The notes below the pieces were generated by a model. That model saw only the letters and a program-made list of their open reading frames with translations, ran no database searches and had not been told where the DNA came from. Below, piece after piece: positions 1 to 9,821 of a stretch of 64,000 bases of DNA. Numbering within the stretch: the first letter of the stretch is position 1; every line of letters begins with the position of its first letter. A program made the position numbers and the translations under genes. This DNA is from Selaginella tamariscina (taxonomy: Eukaryota > Streptophyta > Lycopodiopsida > Selaginellales > Selaginellaceae): the NCBI GenBank assembly GCA_003024785.1, contig PUQB01000854.1, positions 1 to 64,000 of the forward strand, in the 5' to 3' direction.

Positions 1-1226
1 TCGAGAGAAAACCCGGCCGATGGGAATGTTTACTTGCTAGCGGAGGGTGAGGAGCAGCTGAAGCTCGCTCTCTCCGTAGATGATAATGTGATCACGTGAG
101 CAGCGATGCCTTCATGCTCTGAGTGCATAAACTCTTCGCTGCAGAGTTTGATATATCGGCGATGGGTCCTCTGAGCTACTGCCTCGGCATCCAGGTGCAC
201 CGAGAGAGAGAGGCGGGAGTGATGCAGCTTTCACAAGCGGCTTATGTCGATGACATCCTGGAACGTTTCGGATGCAGGCTTGTCATCCCGTTTCCACTCC
301 AATGCAGGTGGGTCTTTTACTCTCCGAGAGCAGGGGCCCAAGAACGAGGAGGAGTCACAGTACCCTACAGACAGGCGGTGGGGAGCCTCTTATATCTGGC
401 CGTATGCACACGGCCAGACATCTCCCATGCAGTGGGAATTGTGAGCCAGTTTTCTTCACAGCCAGGGCCGTACACTGGAGGGCGGTGAAACGGATATTCC
501 GTTACTTAAAAGGTACCAAAAATTATGCTCTCACATATACAGCAAGCCCTCGGAGATGGAGACCTCGAGCTACAAGGCTTCTGCGATGCCGACTGGGGAG
601 GTGATCCAGATACTGGCAATCCACCACCGGGTACATATTTCAATTTGCGACTAACACCATCACATGGCGCAGCCACAAGCAAACGCTCATAGCACTCTCG
701 AGTGCCGAAGTTGAGTATGCAGCTGCGGCTGCAGCCGCACAAGAGGCGGCTTGGCTGGAGCACTTGATCCATAGCTTGGACATCACCATTGTCAAGCCGA
801 TCCTGCTGTATTCCGATAGCCAAAGTGCTATAGCACTTGCATCCAATCCCAAGTTTCATGCTCGGACCAAGCACTTTGATCTCCGTCTACATTATATTCG
901 CAATCAGGTAACTACAGGGCATTTGTGACTCCAGTACCTTTCAACCAACAAGATGCCGGTGGATCTCCTGACCAAGCCGCTGGCAAAGTTACTCTTCCAA
1001 GCACACCAGGACACACTAGGTATTCGACCTTTACATTCTGGTGAACCGGGGATCCACGAGGAGCGTGCCTGAGGAGGAGTGTTGGAGGTCTAGTCACGCT
1101 ATGCCTCGTCACTACCGCCACGTAGACATAGAGTCGTGTCCGCCCAATTATTTTTTAGCGGGATCATGTACATCTTTAATTCAATAGAACACTTTCTAGA
1201 GTTCTCTCACGTTCATATCTCCTACA
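1..1226 (+). mobile_element. Ty1/copia retrotransposon fossil, 3' part
   Basis: A broken copia element that enters from the left edge of the window. Visible in order: the end of the reverse transcriptase region, a linker with the copia-typical 'TRPDISHAVG' and 'RIFRYLKGT' stretches (about 390-520), RNase H (about 570-930, 'SDSQSAIALASNPKFH'), the 'VDLLTKPLAK' tail, a purine-rich tract and an LTR. Coding continuity is lost in several places, so it is a fossil. Just past the LTR the sequence resumes inside a copy of the Lnt-like gene, so the element landed in that gene copy. The family call is firm; the left end lies outside the window. Confidence 0.9.
1079..1226 (+). repeat. Probable 3' LTR of the first copia fossil
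   Basis: Begins TGTTGGAGG directly after a purine-rich tract (GAGGAGGAG) and ends CTCCTACA where homology to the Lnt-like gene resumes, giving the usual TG...CA ends. About 148 bp, short but within the copia range. The 5' LTR is outside the window, so the limits rest on these two junctions. Confidence 0.6.
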
Positions 1227-1735
1227 TTACACCCAGAGAAGAGTACCAGTTTTGCTTGAATAATTGCGATTTGTGTAGAAACTGTAGAAGGAAGAACGGC
1301 TGAAGCCATGAACAAATCTCGACATTATGAAACCCAGTAAAGAATGTGCAAATCAAAGAGAGAACAAAAAGAGAGGTGTAGACGGAGAAACTGCTCTCAT
1401 CCTCTCTCTTATTGAGCTCGGTATGTGTCTTATAACATTCATAAGAATCTTCAATTAATATATAATGTATATAAACAATACATTATCTTTGGATGATACA
1501 CGTTCAATTGGTTCAAATATAATTTTAAATATGCAGATTCACTTCACGGTGGTAGCTGTAGTTGAGATTCAAAATATAAAAGTGAGAATTATCATATAAT
1601 TATATTATAAGTAGTAATTAGATAATTATGGTTTATTGAACATATTAATGCATGTAACATTGGTGTTTTATGAATTTAACTTTGTAGCGGGGCCATTTTA
1701 CTTAGAAAAATATGAGAGTTTATCTAACTAATTTT
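1227..1735 (-). pseudogene. Truncated third copy of the Lnt-like gene (5' end and promoter)
   Basis: The sequence from 1228 to about 1430 matches the 5' coding part of the intact Lnt-like gene (about 13906-14107) almost base for base, in the same minus orientation. The upstream DNA to about 1735 matches the promoters of the two other copies, somewhat better that of copy B near 15545-15790. The downstream part of the gene is cut off by the copia element at 1226. It cannot make an enzyme. It shows that the locus once held at least three copies. Confidence 0.75.
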
Positions 1736-1777
1736 TATATTGATTTTCTCAATATATATATATACAAAGTATCTGAA

Positions 1778-1870
1778 CGTCGTAACGCTCAGTGCACATG
1801 TATCATCACTGTAATGCTCAGTGCACATGTATCATCACCGTAACGCTCAGTGCACATATATCATCACCGT
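1778..1870. repeat. Three ~31-bp tandem units inside the copia LTR
   Basis: Three near-identical units of the form CGTAACGCTCAGTGCACATG + TATCATCAC lie side by side. The copy of this LTR at 10786-10918 carries the same units in reverse. Repeats of this kind in an LTR U3 region are often promoter elements; that role is inferred. Confidence 0.7.
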
Positions 1871-2041
1871 GCGTACACGTCCGTCGCCACCTGTCCTTGA
1901 CTCCAGGCTGGCTCCCAACACTCCCACTCAGCCGTGAGAGTACAGAACTCCCATAGCTTCACGATGACCTGCAAACTTGTCTCGAGCTAATGACTTGGTC
2001 ATCACATCCGCTGTCATCTGCTGCGTTGAAATATACTGCAA

Positions 2042-2050
2042 GCTAACTCG
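2042..2050. repeat. Target-site duplication, left copy (9 bp)
   Basis: GCTAACTCG directly precedes the element start GAGTCCC at 2051 and is repeated exactly at 9813-9821. Removing 2051-9821 rejoins the copia sequence to match the uninterrupted paralogue at about 10643-10673 with one mismatch. Confidence 0.93.
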
Positions 2051-2170
2051 GAGTCCCAACAAAAAGAGGGCTTCCGGGCTTGGACCCGGAATATTCTAAA
2101 GAATCTACCAGAATATTCTTAGAATATTCCTAAATATTCTTAGAATTAGGATTTTGGCTCAGTCGGCAGT
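2051..2170. repeat. Left end and subterminal repeats of the Mutator-like element
   Basis: Starts GAGTCCCAACAAAAAG. Between 2088 and 2150 there are several GAATATTC-type dyads (near 2088, 2110, 2121 and 2132), then an AGTCGGCA motif at 2161. The same two motif types occur at the other end. Clustered subterminal motifs are usual transposase binding sites in Mutator, hAT and CACTA elements; the role here is inferred. No gene lies between 2051 and 2322. Confidence 0.7.
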
Positions 2171-2321
2171 TAACAACAAAAAATATTTAAATCATAGCTA
2201 TGTTTATACTGTATTATTAAAGTTTTATTTCAACACCAAAGAGTACAATTCAACACTTGTCATTTCTTCTTACGATTGAGCAATGCTGCAATTCGTGAAC
2301 CACCAGTCCTACTTGACATCG

Positions 2322-5300
2322 CTATTGCTTGGGTTGGGATTTCCTCTGGCTGATGTTCTCTTTAATCCTGTTCATAGCAATTCTCTTGAGCTCAAGGTTC
2401 TTCTCAGTCCCAACAATGTTTCTCCCCAGCTCGATAGCTGCAAGCATTGAGGACCCCGTACCACTGCCTATATCCCAGATAAGATCACCTAGCCGGGTGA
2501 GTCGTTCTATCACGAGCTGCATCAATCGAGTGCTCTTCGGTTGGTAGTCCATCCTGCATGTGAAGATAATGGTAAATACTTAAATTGTTGAAATGAAATG
2601 CCTACCATGGTTCTTGGAACCGCTCAGGATTATCAACAAGAATTGTTGATGACAAATGCAGCGGATTATCGCGCAATCCTCTAGATGCATCTTGGAAGAC
2701 AAGGAGCAGGATGCTCTCCTGTTAAAACATCAAAAATCATTAATGAACTTCATGAATAAAGAAAAAAGTACCTTCATCTTGTTGCGGTAGCCCCAACCAC
2801 GCCCTCTGTAGATGTAGTACGTTGCAGCAAGTTGAAGGTCCACCACACTTGCAGCTCGGACAACTTGATCCCAGGTGTTTGCTGCAGCAAACACAACCAA
2901 CCAACCATTTGCATCCATATGCATACATGCAAACTGGAGTGCTTCATTGAACTTCACTGGATCAAGGTGTATTTGGCGTATCACTCGTTGTATTTCCTGG
3001 CAAGGTCCCATTTGGAAGGTCGAAGATCACCAAGTTGAAACCATATTCTCCCGCAATATGCTGGTAGCGAGTCTGGCTGTCAGCTGTATGGTACCTGGCC
3101 ACCTGTGTCTGAACTTTTCTATAAGGAACCAGTCTAGGCAGGAACCTCCTCTTCCTTCTCATCCGTGAGCACGGCCTGTTGCATCTCCTCGATGTCATCA
3201 ATCGCCAAGAAATTATCACCTCGAGTTGTAGCAAGTGAAGGGACGAATGTGACCAAGTCATCCTTGATGTCCATGGTTCCCTGCGATGGTAGCACTTCAG
3301 ATAAATTGAATAAGGCAGCTGGTCGCGAGTAGTGGAGGTGCCAGCTACTGTATCTGAGTCTTCTTTGACTGCTGCACAGGCTGACGCCGCTTTGCCTTGG
3401 CCTTTGTCTTCTTAATGAAGTCGACCTCTGCCGGATCCCATGAGATGCATGGGAGATCTTTTGAGTGTTCATTGTAGAGATCCTTCTCCCATGTTGGTGG
3501 TTGCCCAGGTGGATAATCAAGCCAGAACGGTACGTTTACACGTTCGAACTCTGTCAGGCCAGATCTTGTCTTCGACCACATGTGTGGTGCTTCCATGTAA
3601 TCTGACCAGAATACCATAGTCTGTGTGTGAGGCACCTTTCTCGCTGCGACATACCTGTAATGAACATATAGTAGTGTCAGAATGTAACATGTCAAGAAGA
3701 TCATCCTTACCTCCAAATCATCCTTCTTGCTGTCTCTTCGTGTTCGAGGAACTCTTTCGGCTCTATGGAGTAAGTGAACTTCACACACTCATGGAATGGC
3801 TGGAACATCACGTTCTTGCATTTTACCCGCACTTCATCGTACCAAGTCGTGAAATCTGTAACCGGCCTGGTCCACTCGCCATCCTCGATGAGTCCCGTGA
3901 GAATCTGGACTGCCTCCTCTCTGATCGCTCGCCAATACAAATCGATAATAAACCACCTTATCCACTCCTTATCCTGAACACCCGGCAATCCAAGTGTCTC
4001 TTGCTCTCTCTTCAGATCGAGACGTACCAGTTTATTGAAGTACATGATTCTCGTCTCGTTTGGAATTCTCGCCCTTGAAAGCGCGTACAGCTTTTCCAAC
4101 CCCATCCATCTGCATTGTTTCCATGTGATTTGGGTCACCTTGTCGAACCACTCTTCACCCAATGCAGGATCGATGATGGCTAAGATCTTCATCATGCGCT
4201 TGTCATGCTTAATGTAGACCTGTTGTTGCTCCTGGTATTTGTTGCCTTTGGATGCCCTTGCAGCCTTCTCAAGATCATCCTCAATCTCACTCTGTAATTC
4301 ACAGACGTAATCAACTAAGTAATATAAGTGTGAGACGTGGTACCTCAAAAAAAATCTTTGCACAGATCAAATTCGGAAGTGGATGCCAAGCTTGTTGTCC
4401 AGTTGCGCTTTCCTTCCACTTTCTTATGTCATCTCGTTCCTTGTCACTGAGCCTGGCCAAGATCTTCGCTGTGCCCTCCTCACTGGTGCAACATGTCTTC
4501 ACAGATAGCAGAAGATGTGGCAGTGTGGTTTGCACTGCCGTTGCGGAGGAACTGCATATTTGAAAATCTCGAAGTTAGTTAATCCTATGATCTAGAGGTC
4601 ACTATGTTTACCTATTAATTTGCTGAAACATTGTCACAAGCTGAAGATTATCCATGACCCCAGCACGGATGAAGCCTGAACGCACTCTCACTGCCCACTG
4701 ATTCTTATCTTCCGTGTCTTCTATGTACAGCTTCTGAAGCACCTTTAGCCTGTGATTACCATCCCAACAGATGAACTTCTTCATCGAAAGCATTGGTGCC
4801 CATTGCCGGAACATGTCAGACTGAAGCTCCTCCTCAAAAGCCAAATGCTGAGCATACATCGCTTCATCGCTTCTCAATGCTGCCAGATCTGCATCTGTCA
4901 TGGGGTCCCCAACTTGAAGGATGAACTGAGTGGTGTTGCGCAAATAACCAACTGCCTTCTTGAAACTCCTAGTCAAAGATTCCAGATCCGCTGGATTGAC
5001 TCTCCGCACCTGTTCATTTCCCAGAATTCGGCAAATAGGGACATCCGGTGCCTCTCCATATTCTCGGATTGTGATCTTCGCGAGAAGACGCACTGCACTC
5101 TCCGAATGCATGCTGGCTGCAATGTTGTAAACTTCCTCATTATCTGGCACTTCTGCTTTACCCTTCTTCTTCTTCTTAGCAGCCTCTGAATCTCCAGCAG
5201 CTTTGCGTCGTCTCTTCTTGTTCTTGGGTTCATCCTCTTCGTCACTCGACAAAGTCACTGCGCATGAGGCTTGTGTGCCTTCTGTCTGCTCCTGTGTCTC

Positions 5301-5570
5301 CTGTGGTAAGACATCATCCTCAACTTCTTCAACAAAGTCTGATTGTTCTTGTTGGGGTTGAACTACATCCTCTTGCTCTCCTGACCAGTCCTGCTGGCTT
5401 GCCTGTTCAACTGGAGCATCACTTGAAGGTCCTTGTTCCTGAACCACAGCCAGCTTCCTACTTCCTCTCCCACGACCCCGACGCCCTCTCTGAATTGCAG
5501 CTCTAGCTTCTGCTTCTCTCTCAGTAGGCTCCTTCATCTTCTTTTCTTGTAAACGTTGTGAAGAGCGCAT
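2322..5570 (-). pseudogene. ParB-like domain / beta-class DNA methyltransferase fusion gene, frame-slipped
   Basis: Multi-exon gene carried by the Mutator-like element. Clear exons: 5570-4612, 4551-4344, 4291-3711 and 3654 onward, with GT-AG introns of 52-60 nt; the last exons start near 2715 and 2551. The N-terminal part is acidic and Gln-rich with a basic nuclear-localisation-like run ('KNKKRRRKAAG'). A ParB-N-like segment follows ('RILGNEQVRRVNPADLESL' to 'CWDGNHRLKVLQKL', the GNHR resembling the ParB GxxR motif), then a helical middle. The C-terminal half has the beta-class order: motif IV first ('LVIFDLPN', near 3030), then motifs X/I ('DLIWDIGSGTGSSMLAAIEL', near 2430-2490). Three one-base frame slips (about 3355, 3157 and 3024) interrupt the methyltransferase half. 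ParB-methylase fusions are familiar from bacterial phages, which suggests acquisition. The expected DPPY is DLPN here, so catalysis is doubtful. Confidence 0.75.
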
Positions 5571-5649
5571 CTACAAAAGCAATAAGGTTTAACAAAAAAC
5601 TGTAATAAATGTTCAAAGATGTTTAAAAAAAAAAAAAACATACTAGCCC

Positions 5650-5972
5650 TCACAGTCGGCGTGCCGACTGAGAGAGCAGTTGCTGTAAGTCCCAGTCGGC
5701 ATGCCGACTGGGCCTGGCATCAAAGGGAGTCCCAGTCGGCATGCCGACTGGGACTGGCAACAAAGGGAGGCCCAGTCTGGGACTGGGAACGAAGCGAGGC
5801 CCAGTCAAAATGCTAGGTGGGACTAGAACAGTCAACCCTAGTCAAAATGCTGACTGGGGCTGGAACAGTCAACCCGGTCAAAATGTTGACTGGATCTGGA
5901 ACAGTCCACCCCAGTCGGCCTGCCGACTGGGACGGACAACGAAGTCAGTCCGAGTCGGCAGGCCGACTCGGA
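5650..5972. repeat. Array of nine palindromes (AGTCGGC...GCCGACT)
   Basis: Nine dyads at about 5653-5670, 5691-5712, 5731-5752, 5771-5787, 5799-5821, 5836-5859, 5872-5894, 5910-5931 and 5950-5971. Units 2 and 3 are perfect 22-bp palindromes around the core AGTCGGCATGCCGACT; unit 8 differs only in the centre and unit 9 has CGAGTCGGC arms. Units 4 to 7 have drifted, with AAAATG at the centre of three. Spacing is near 40 bp. The array lies upstream of both divergent genes of the element. A role as operator, as a parS-like site for the ParB-domain protein, or as an internal transposase site is inferred. Confidence 0.9.
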
Positions 5973-6137
5973 TTTCTTGCAACTGTGAAGAGATGTAAAA
6001 AGATGAACAGATCATGAGCAGATCATGAAGAAATCAGAAAATACTCACCCCCTCAATGGAAGCCTATTGTGATTAATCCCTGGAGCCACACTTGCTCCAC
6101 GCTATGCCCCCAAATGAGCCCCTGCTCCACGAAAACC

Positions 6138-6193
6138 TAGCCGCCCTAGCTGCCCTAGCCGCCCTAATTGCAAAACCCTAGCCGCCCTAAATC
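6138..6193. repeat. GCCGCCCTA short tandem repeat in the transposase leader
   Basis: Repeats of CTAGCCGCCCTA type stand out from the AT-rich flanks, upstream of the transposase start at 6454. No coding sense was found. The rest of 5973-6453 is non-coding leader/promoter DNA. Confidence 0.6.
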
Positions 6194-6453
6194 AATTAAA
6201 AACCAACCTAATTTCTGTAAACATATTGCATGCATGATCGCCACTTGTACATAGTAAAACTTTTTAATTTACAAAAAACCTACCCAGACGCAGTAAATTA
6301 ATTTCACTCTTCTACCCAGACGCACGCAATTAATATTATTTTTAATATTTGTCAATGAAATGATTGCCTCACGACTAACAAACACATTAACCATCGTGTG
6401 TAATATGTTCATTGTCTTTGAATTTTAACTTTTGTTTGTTCCATTTTTGCTAC

Positions 6454-9400
6454 ATGGCAAGAATCAGCTACAATGGTGTTGACAAGGACTTCCCTGCAGA
6501 TGAAGATGGTATTGCATTTGTCTTTGAAACAGATCTCAGGTCTGCATTTGACATTCCACCTTGGCAATCTTTTAAAGTGCTGCATTTGATGTCTGTTGTT
6601 GGTGGAGATGCTGCGAATGTTGAGGTAGAACCAGAAGGGGCAAGAGCTAGCAGTTTTGTGTATTACACACTTCTTCCTTCCAAAGGACCACTATTCCGGT
6701 TGGAGACAACAGATCGGGACAATTCTATGGTAACAATACTTCGCAATAGTCAGAGATGTAGGATTGGGAAGCAACTGGTGGTCTCGTCATCGATTCAGCA
6801 AGTTGCTGAGGTCCCAGAAGATTGCAACGGAAATGTGATTTACGAGTTGCCAGCACACGAAACAATGAAGGACAAGTACAAAGGGATGAATAGGAAGGAT
6901 GGGTGTGATTACTGGACTCAACGCTGCACAACACATTGGAATGTTCCAGCTCGTGTTAGTCGCAGTTCATGTATTGGCCACATGAAATGCGTAAAGGAAA
7001 CATGTCCGTTCATCAGCTTAAGTAAGAAAGCAAATGACTGCCAATTTAAGGGCACCATTGATAAAGTCCAGTTATCTTCAGATGGTAGAGTGCTTGGAAT
7101 GAAGTGTGTGCATTGCAACAATGAGCCCCTTCTAGTGCAGACATGCTCCGTTGTTGCATATTACATAATTCCAGATGATATCACATGCACGAGGCTTTTC
7201 ATCCATCTTGGAGAACATCAACATCCACGTAGACCACCCGAATCCATGGTCTCTAAAGACAGAGCTAAGGAGACAATCAACAAAGCAGTCGCTGCAACCC
7301 CAAGAACTAATCAACGTGTCATAGAGTTTCAAGCAGCACGCAATATAATTTTGGAAAAACTGGTAACAGATTCTGGAGATGTATCATACGACAAGGTTCT
7401 GTCAGATCTACTACCACTCACAAATCACCGCCGGTAAGCAAAAAAATTATTATTTCCTTTTGGAGATGCTTAACCTTTCCACTGTAGAACAAGAGAATGG
7501 ATATCTCAGGCTAGAACAAGAGACACTCGTTTCAAAGAAGGTTACGAAGGACTTCTGCAGTTAAAGAAGAAGCTATCAATCCCATTCATACATGTTATCC
7601 ACATACCCGGAATGGACCTCAACGGAGCTGAAGAGCAGCCTTTAATCTTCAAAATGACGGTTGCCGGCCCAGGATCCGGAATAGACTACATTAGAAGGTG
7701 TCAATCTGGAGGTGATCTCGAACAGCAGTGGGTGGTGCTAGACCACACATATCGTATTGATGATTGGTGTACACTGGGAATACATCTCTATGATCCATTG
7801 TAAGTATTAACATATCTATGTTTTAAAATACTTACTAATATAATGCACTTATGTTTGTGTAGTTTAAGGTCGATGGTGACACTTGCTTATGGTGACATGA
7901 TCAGGGAGGATAGTGTGGCGGTGATCAAATTTTTGAACACTATGCTTCAAGTGTGCAGCAAGCAAGGACTTCATAATGTGAACTTTGCGGGGTTCATGTC
8001 AGATGAGTCAGGTGCAATTTGGTTAGCATTGCGTCAAGTTTTCAACAATGGGTCAAAGATGAAGGAAGAGAAAGGAGTTGTTTGTTCCATTACATGCAGT
8101 CAGTGCGTCAAGTTACAAAGAAGTGGATACTTGAGGAACACAGGGAGGAGCACATGAACCTTGCACGCTCATGGCCTGCAGCACTAACCAACCAAGATAA
8201 GTTGGAACGACGAGTAATGTTGGAGTCATTTTGGGAAGGCAGGTCCAGTAACGTTAGCGCTTTGCAAACATGGCTGTCATGGTGGGCAAGACATGAAGAT
8301 CATATTTCCATGACAGAGATAATTGACTTGACAGAAGATGGTGTTGCGAATGTGCCTACCACTAACAACTCCGAAGTTGTTCATGCAAGAGCACGAAGAG
8401 CAAGGCTGACGAAGCGTGTTCCTTTGTTGGAGGCAACAATGTTAGATTTAACAGATGCTTTTCCAAAGTGCAAAGGTCAAGGCATCATTTGAAGGGAGAT
8501 ATTCAGGCACAGGTCCTTCCATGGAAACTCTTCTGAAACGTGCACAGAGAAACTTTCAGCGGGAAAATCAGTGTCTCCAACAACTTTTGCAAATCTTGTT
8601 AGTGATGAAGAGCATCTTGCAAGTCCAGAGTTTGCCTCTACAACAAATGTTCGTGTTCGAACCGTTCGTCAACCGTCAACTGGGGACCATGGGATTGATG
8701 CGCTTCGTACACATAGACATGACACACAATATGCAGAACAAGTCATCCCAAATGCACGCAGGAAAAAACTCAAGTTTCAAGATGTCAATGTCACTGAAAG
8801 AGAGACGTTGATGACTCAGTGGGCCATCAGACGCATTGGGGAGGCAAGTCAGGTGAAATGTCTAGGTCTCACTCAGGACGGTAACAGCAAGTGTGGCAGA
8901 CCCATAGGATATCCACATCGTGTACCGGCACCAGGATTTCACGGTAGACGGCAATATACAAATGCATTTGGGAACATTGAGTTCACTCATCAGATGTTAT
9001 GGTTCTGCCCACGCGATTCTTGTTGCTTCAGACGACCATATGCAGGGATTCCTCCTGAGAGTATTCCAGAAGTTCCAGAGGTTTGGCCAGTTCAAAAAGG
9101 AACAAACTTGAATGCAAATGAGGTTGAAGCTCTTCTGAAAGCAGGATTCAAGTTGGAGGGATTTGAAGAAATGGTAGACGACAGTAGTAGCCGAATGGAT
9201 CGAACACCATCACCACCAAGAGGAGAGGGAGCACATAGAGTACCAACATACCATGGACGGAGTGTGCGAACACCAACAAGAATGTCCAAGGAACATGAGA
9301 AACATTACAACCAGGCAAAGATTCTTCAAGGTCGGATCAACAACGTGGAGGTGGTTCAAAGAGGGAAGACTGAGGCCTTCATTGTCTCTGCAGGCATGCA

Positions 9401-9641
9401 ATCTGCTAAGGTAACAATTTCTATTCTGTCATGCACTTGTGCAACTTTTCAGAAAGCCAAGAACTGGAGCCCCTGCCAACACATGTATTTTGTGTACACT
9501 CATGTTCTTGGATTGGACCCAACGACTTACTTCTTACAGAGGCGGACCCTTACTCCAGCAAAGTGCATCGGTTATTGGTTGATTGCAAGCGCAATGTCGA
9601 ACCTGCGACCTTTTAAGTCCAGTCGGTATAGTAAAGTCTAG
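6454..9641 (+). pseudogene. Mutator-type transposase with SWIM zinc finger, two lesions
   Basis: Three exons, 6454-7433, 7488-7799 and 7863-9641, joined by GT-AG introns of 54 and 63 nt; about 1,023 codons if one missing base is counted. The start ATG at 6454 is preferred over an in-frame ATG at 6412 because the product then begins directly with conserved-looking sequence. The N-terminal part holds a Cys/His-rich region ending 'HLGEHQHPRR', like the WRKY/GCM-type fingers of Mutator transposases. Catalytic-core cues are 'WVVLDHTYRID' and 'FMSDESGAIW' followed by 'CLFHYMQSV'. A second Cys cluster lies at about 8858-9030 and a SWIM finger (CTC...CQH) at 9436-9483. Lesions: one base lost in a T run near 8040 and one in-frame TGA at 8490-8492. 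It would cut and join the element ends in the nucleus. Confidence 0.85.
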
Positions 9642-9812
9642 TCGGCAAATAATTAGCGTTTTTCACTTGTTGGTCGGCATTTTATATTGAAAGTTAAAGA
9701 TAATCTACTTGGCAGAATATTCTAGAATATTCCCGTTTATTTGACAGAATATTCCTGGATATTCGGGAATATGCGAAAAGCCCGTTGTACGAAGCGGTTT
9801 TTGCTAATCCTC
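9612..9812. repeat. Right end and subterminal repeats of the Mutator-like element
   Basis: AGTCGGT/AGTCGGCA/GGTCGGCA motifs at about 9620, 9640 and 9672 echo the internal palindromes. A dense GAATATTC cluster follows (9714-9770). The end reads TTTTTGCTAATCCTC, whose complement shares GAG and CAAAAA with the left end. Confidence 0.75.
9714..9770. promoter_or_regulatory. Perfect heat-shock-element-like array
   Basis: GAATATTCTAGAATATTC at 9715-9732 is four contiguous, alternating nGAAn units, the consensus bound by heat shock factors. A second run at 9746-9770 keeps four of five units. Heat-driven plant transposons such as ONSEN carry such elements. It lies at the 3' side of the transposase gene, so it may instead be a transposase-binding repeat that happens to fit the pattern. 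Confidence 0.45.
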
Positions 9813-9821
9813 GCTAACTCG
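9813..9821. repeat. Target-site duplication, right copy (9 bp)
   Basis: GCTAACTCG, identical to 2042-2050, directly after the element end ATCCTC. Nine bases is the usual length for Mutator-like elements. Confidence 0.93.

Larger units (their letters stand above)
1771..2050 (-). mobile_element. Second copia fossil: 3' coding end and LTR
   Basis: On the minus strand the end of a copia RNase H/tail region is readable ('TADVMTKSLARDK'), followed by an LTR that starts TGTTGGGAGCC at 1920 and runs to about 1771. The coding end breaks off exactly at 2050, where the Mutator-like element starts, and resumes at 9822. The same 3' end occurs again in opposite orientation at 10556-10918. Fossil. Confidence 0.85.
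2051..9812. mobile_element. Mutator-like DNA transposon with ParB-methyltransferase cargo
   Basis: A 7,762-bp element inserted in a copia fossil. Nine-base target duplications and a transposase with an N-terminal Zn-chelating region, RNase-H-fold motifs and a C-terminal SWIM zinc finger place it with Mutator-like elements. The ends are only loosely inverted: both start GAG and carry a CAAAAA tract at positions 10-15 and a CGGGCTT block further in. Gene order is end, minus-strand ParB-methyltransferase gene, palindrome array, plus-strand transposase gene, end. GAATATTC-rich subterminal zones flank both sides. Both genes are nearly but not fully open, so this copy is probably not autonomous now. 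I do not know this gene pairing from described Mutator families; that is memory, not a search. Confidence 0.9.

Noticed and set aside
272-604. Overlapping open frame in the copia region
   Set aside because: Shadow of the RT/RNase H frames; no likeness of its own.
5650-5972. CRISPR-like array
   Set aside because: Units are palindromes with drifting sequence and no unique spacers of constant length; the host is a eukaryote and no cas genes are present.
8455-8811. Second open frame inside transposase exon 3 as a separate gene
   Set aside because: The transposase frame before 8490 and after 8571 is the same frame, so this is an overlapping shadow.
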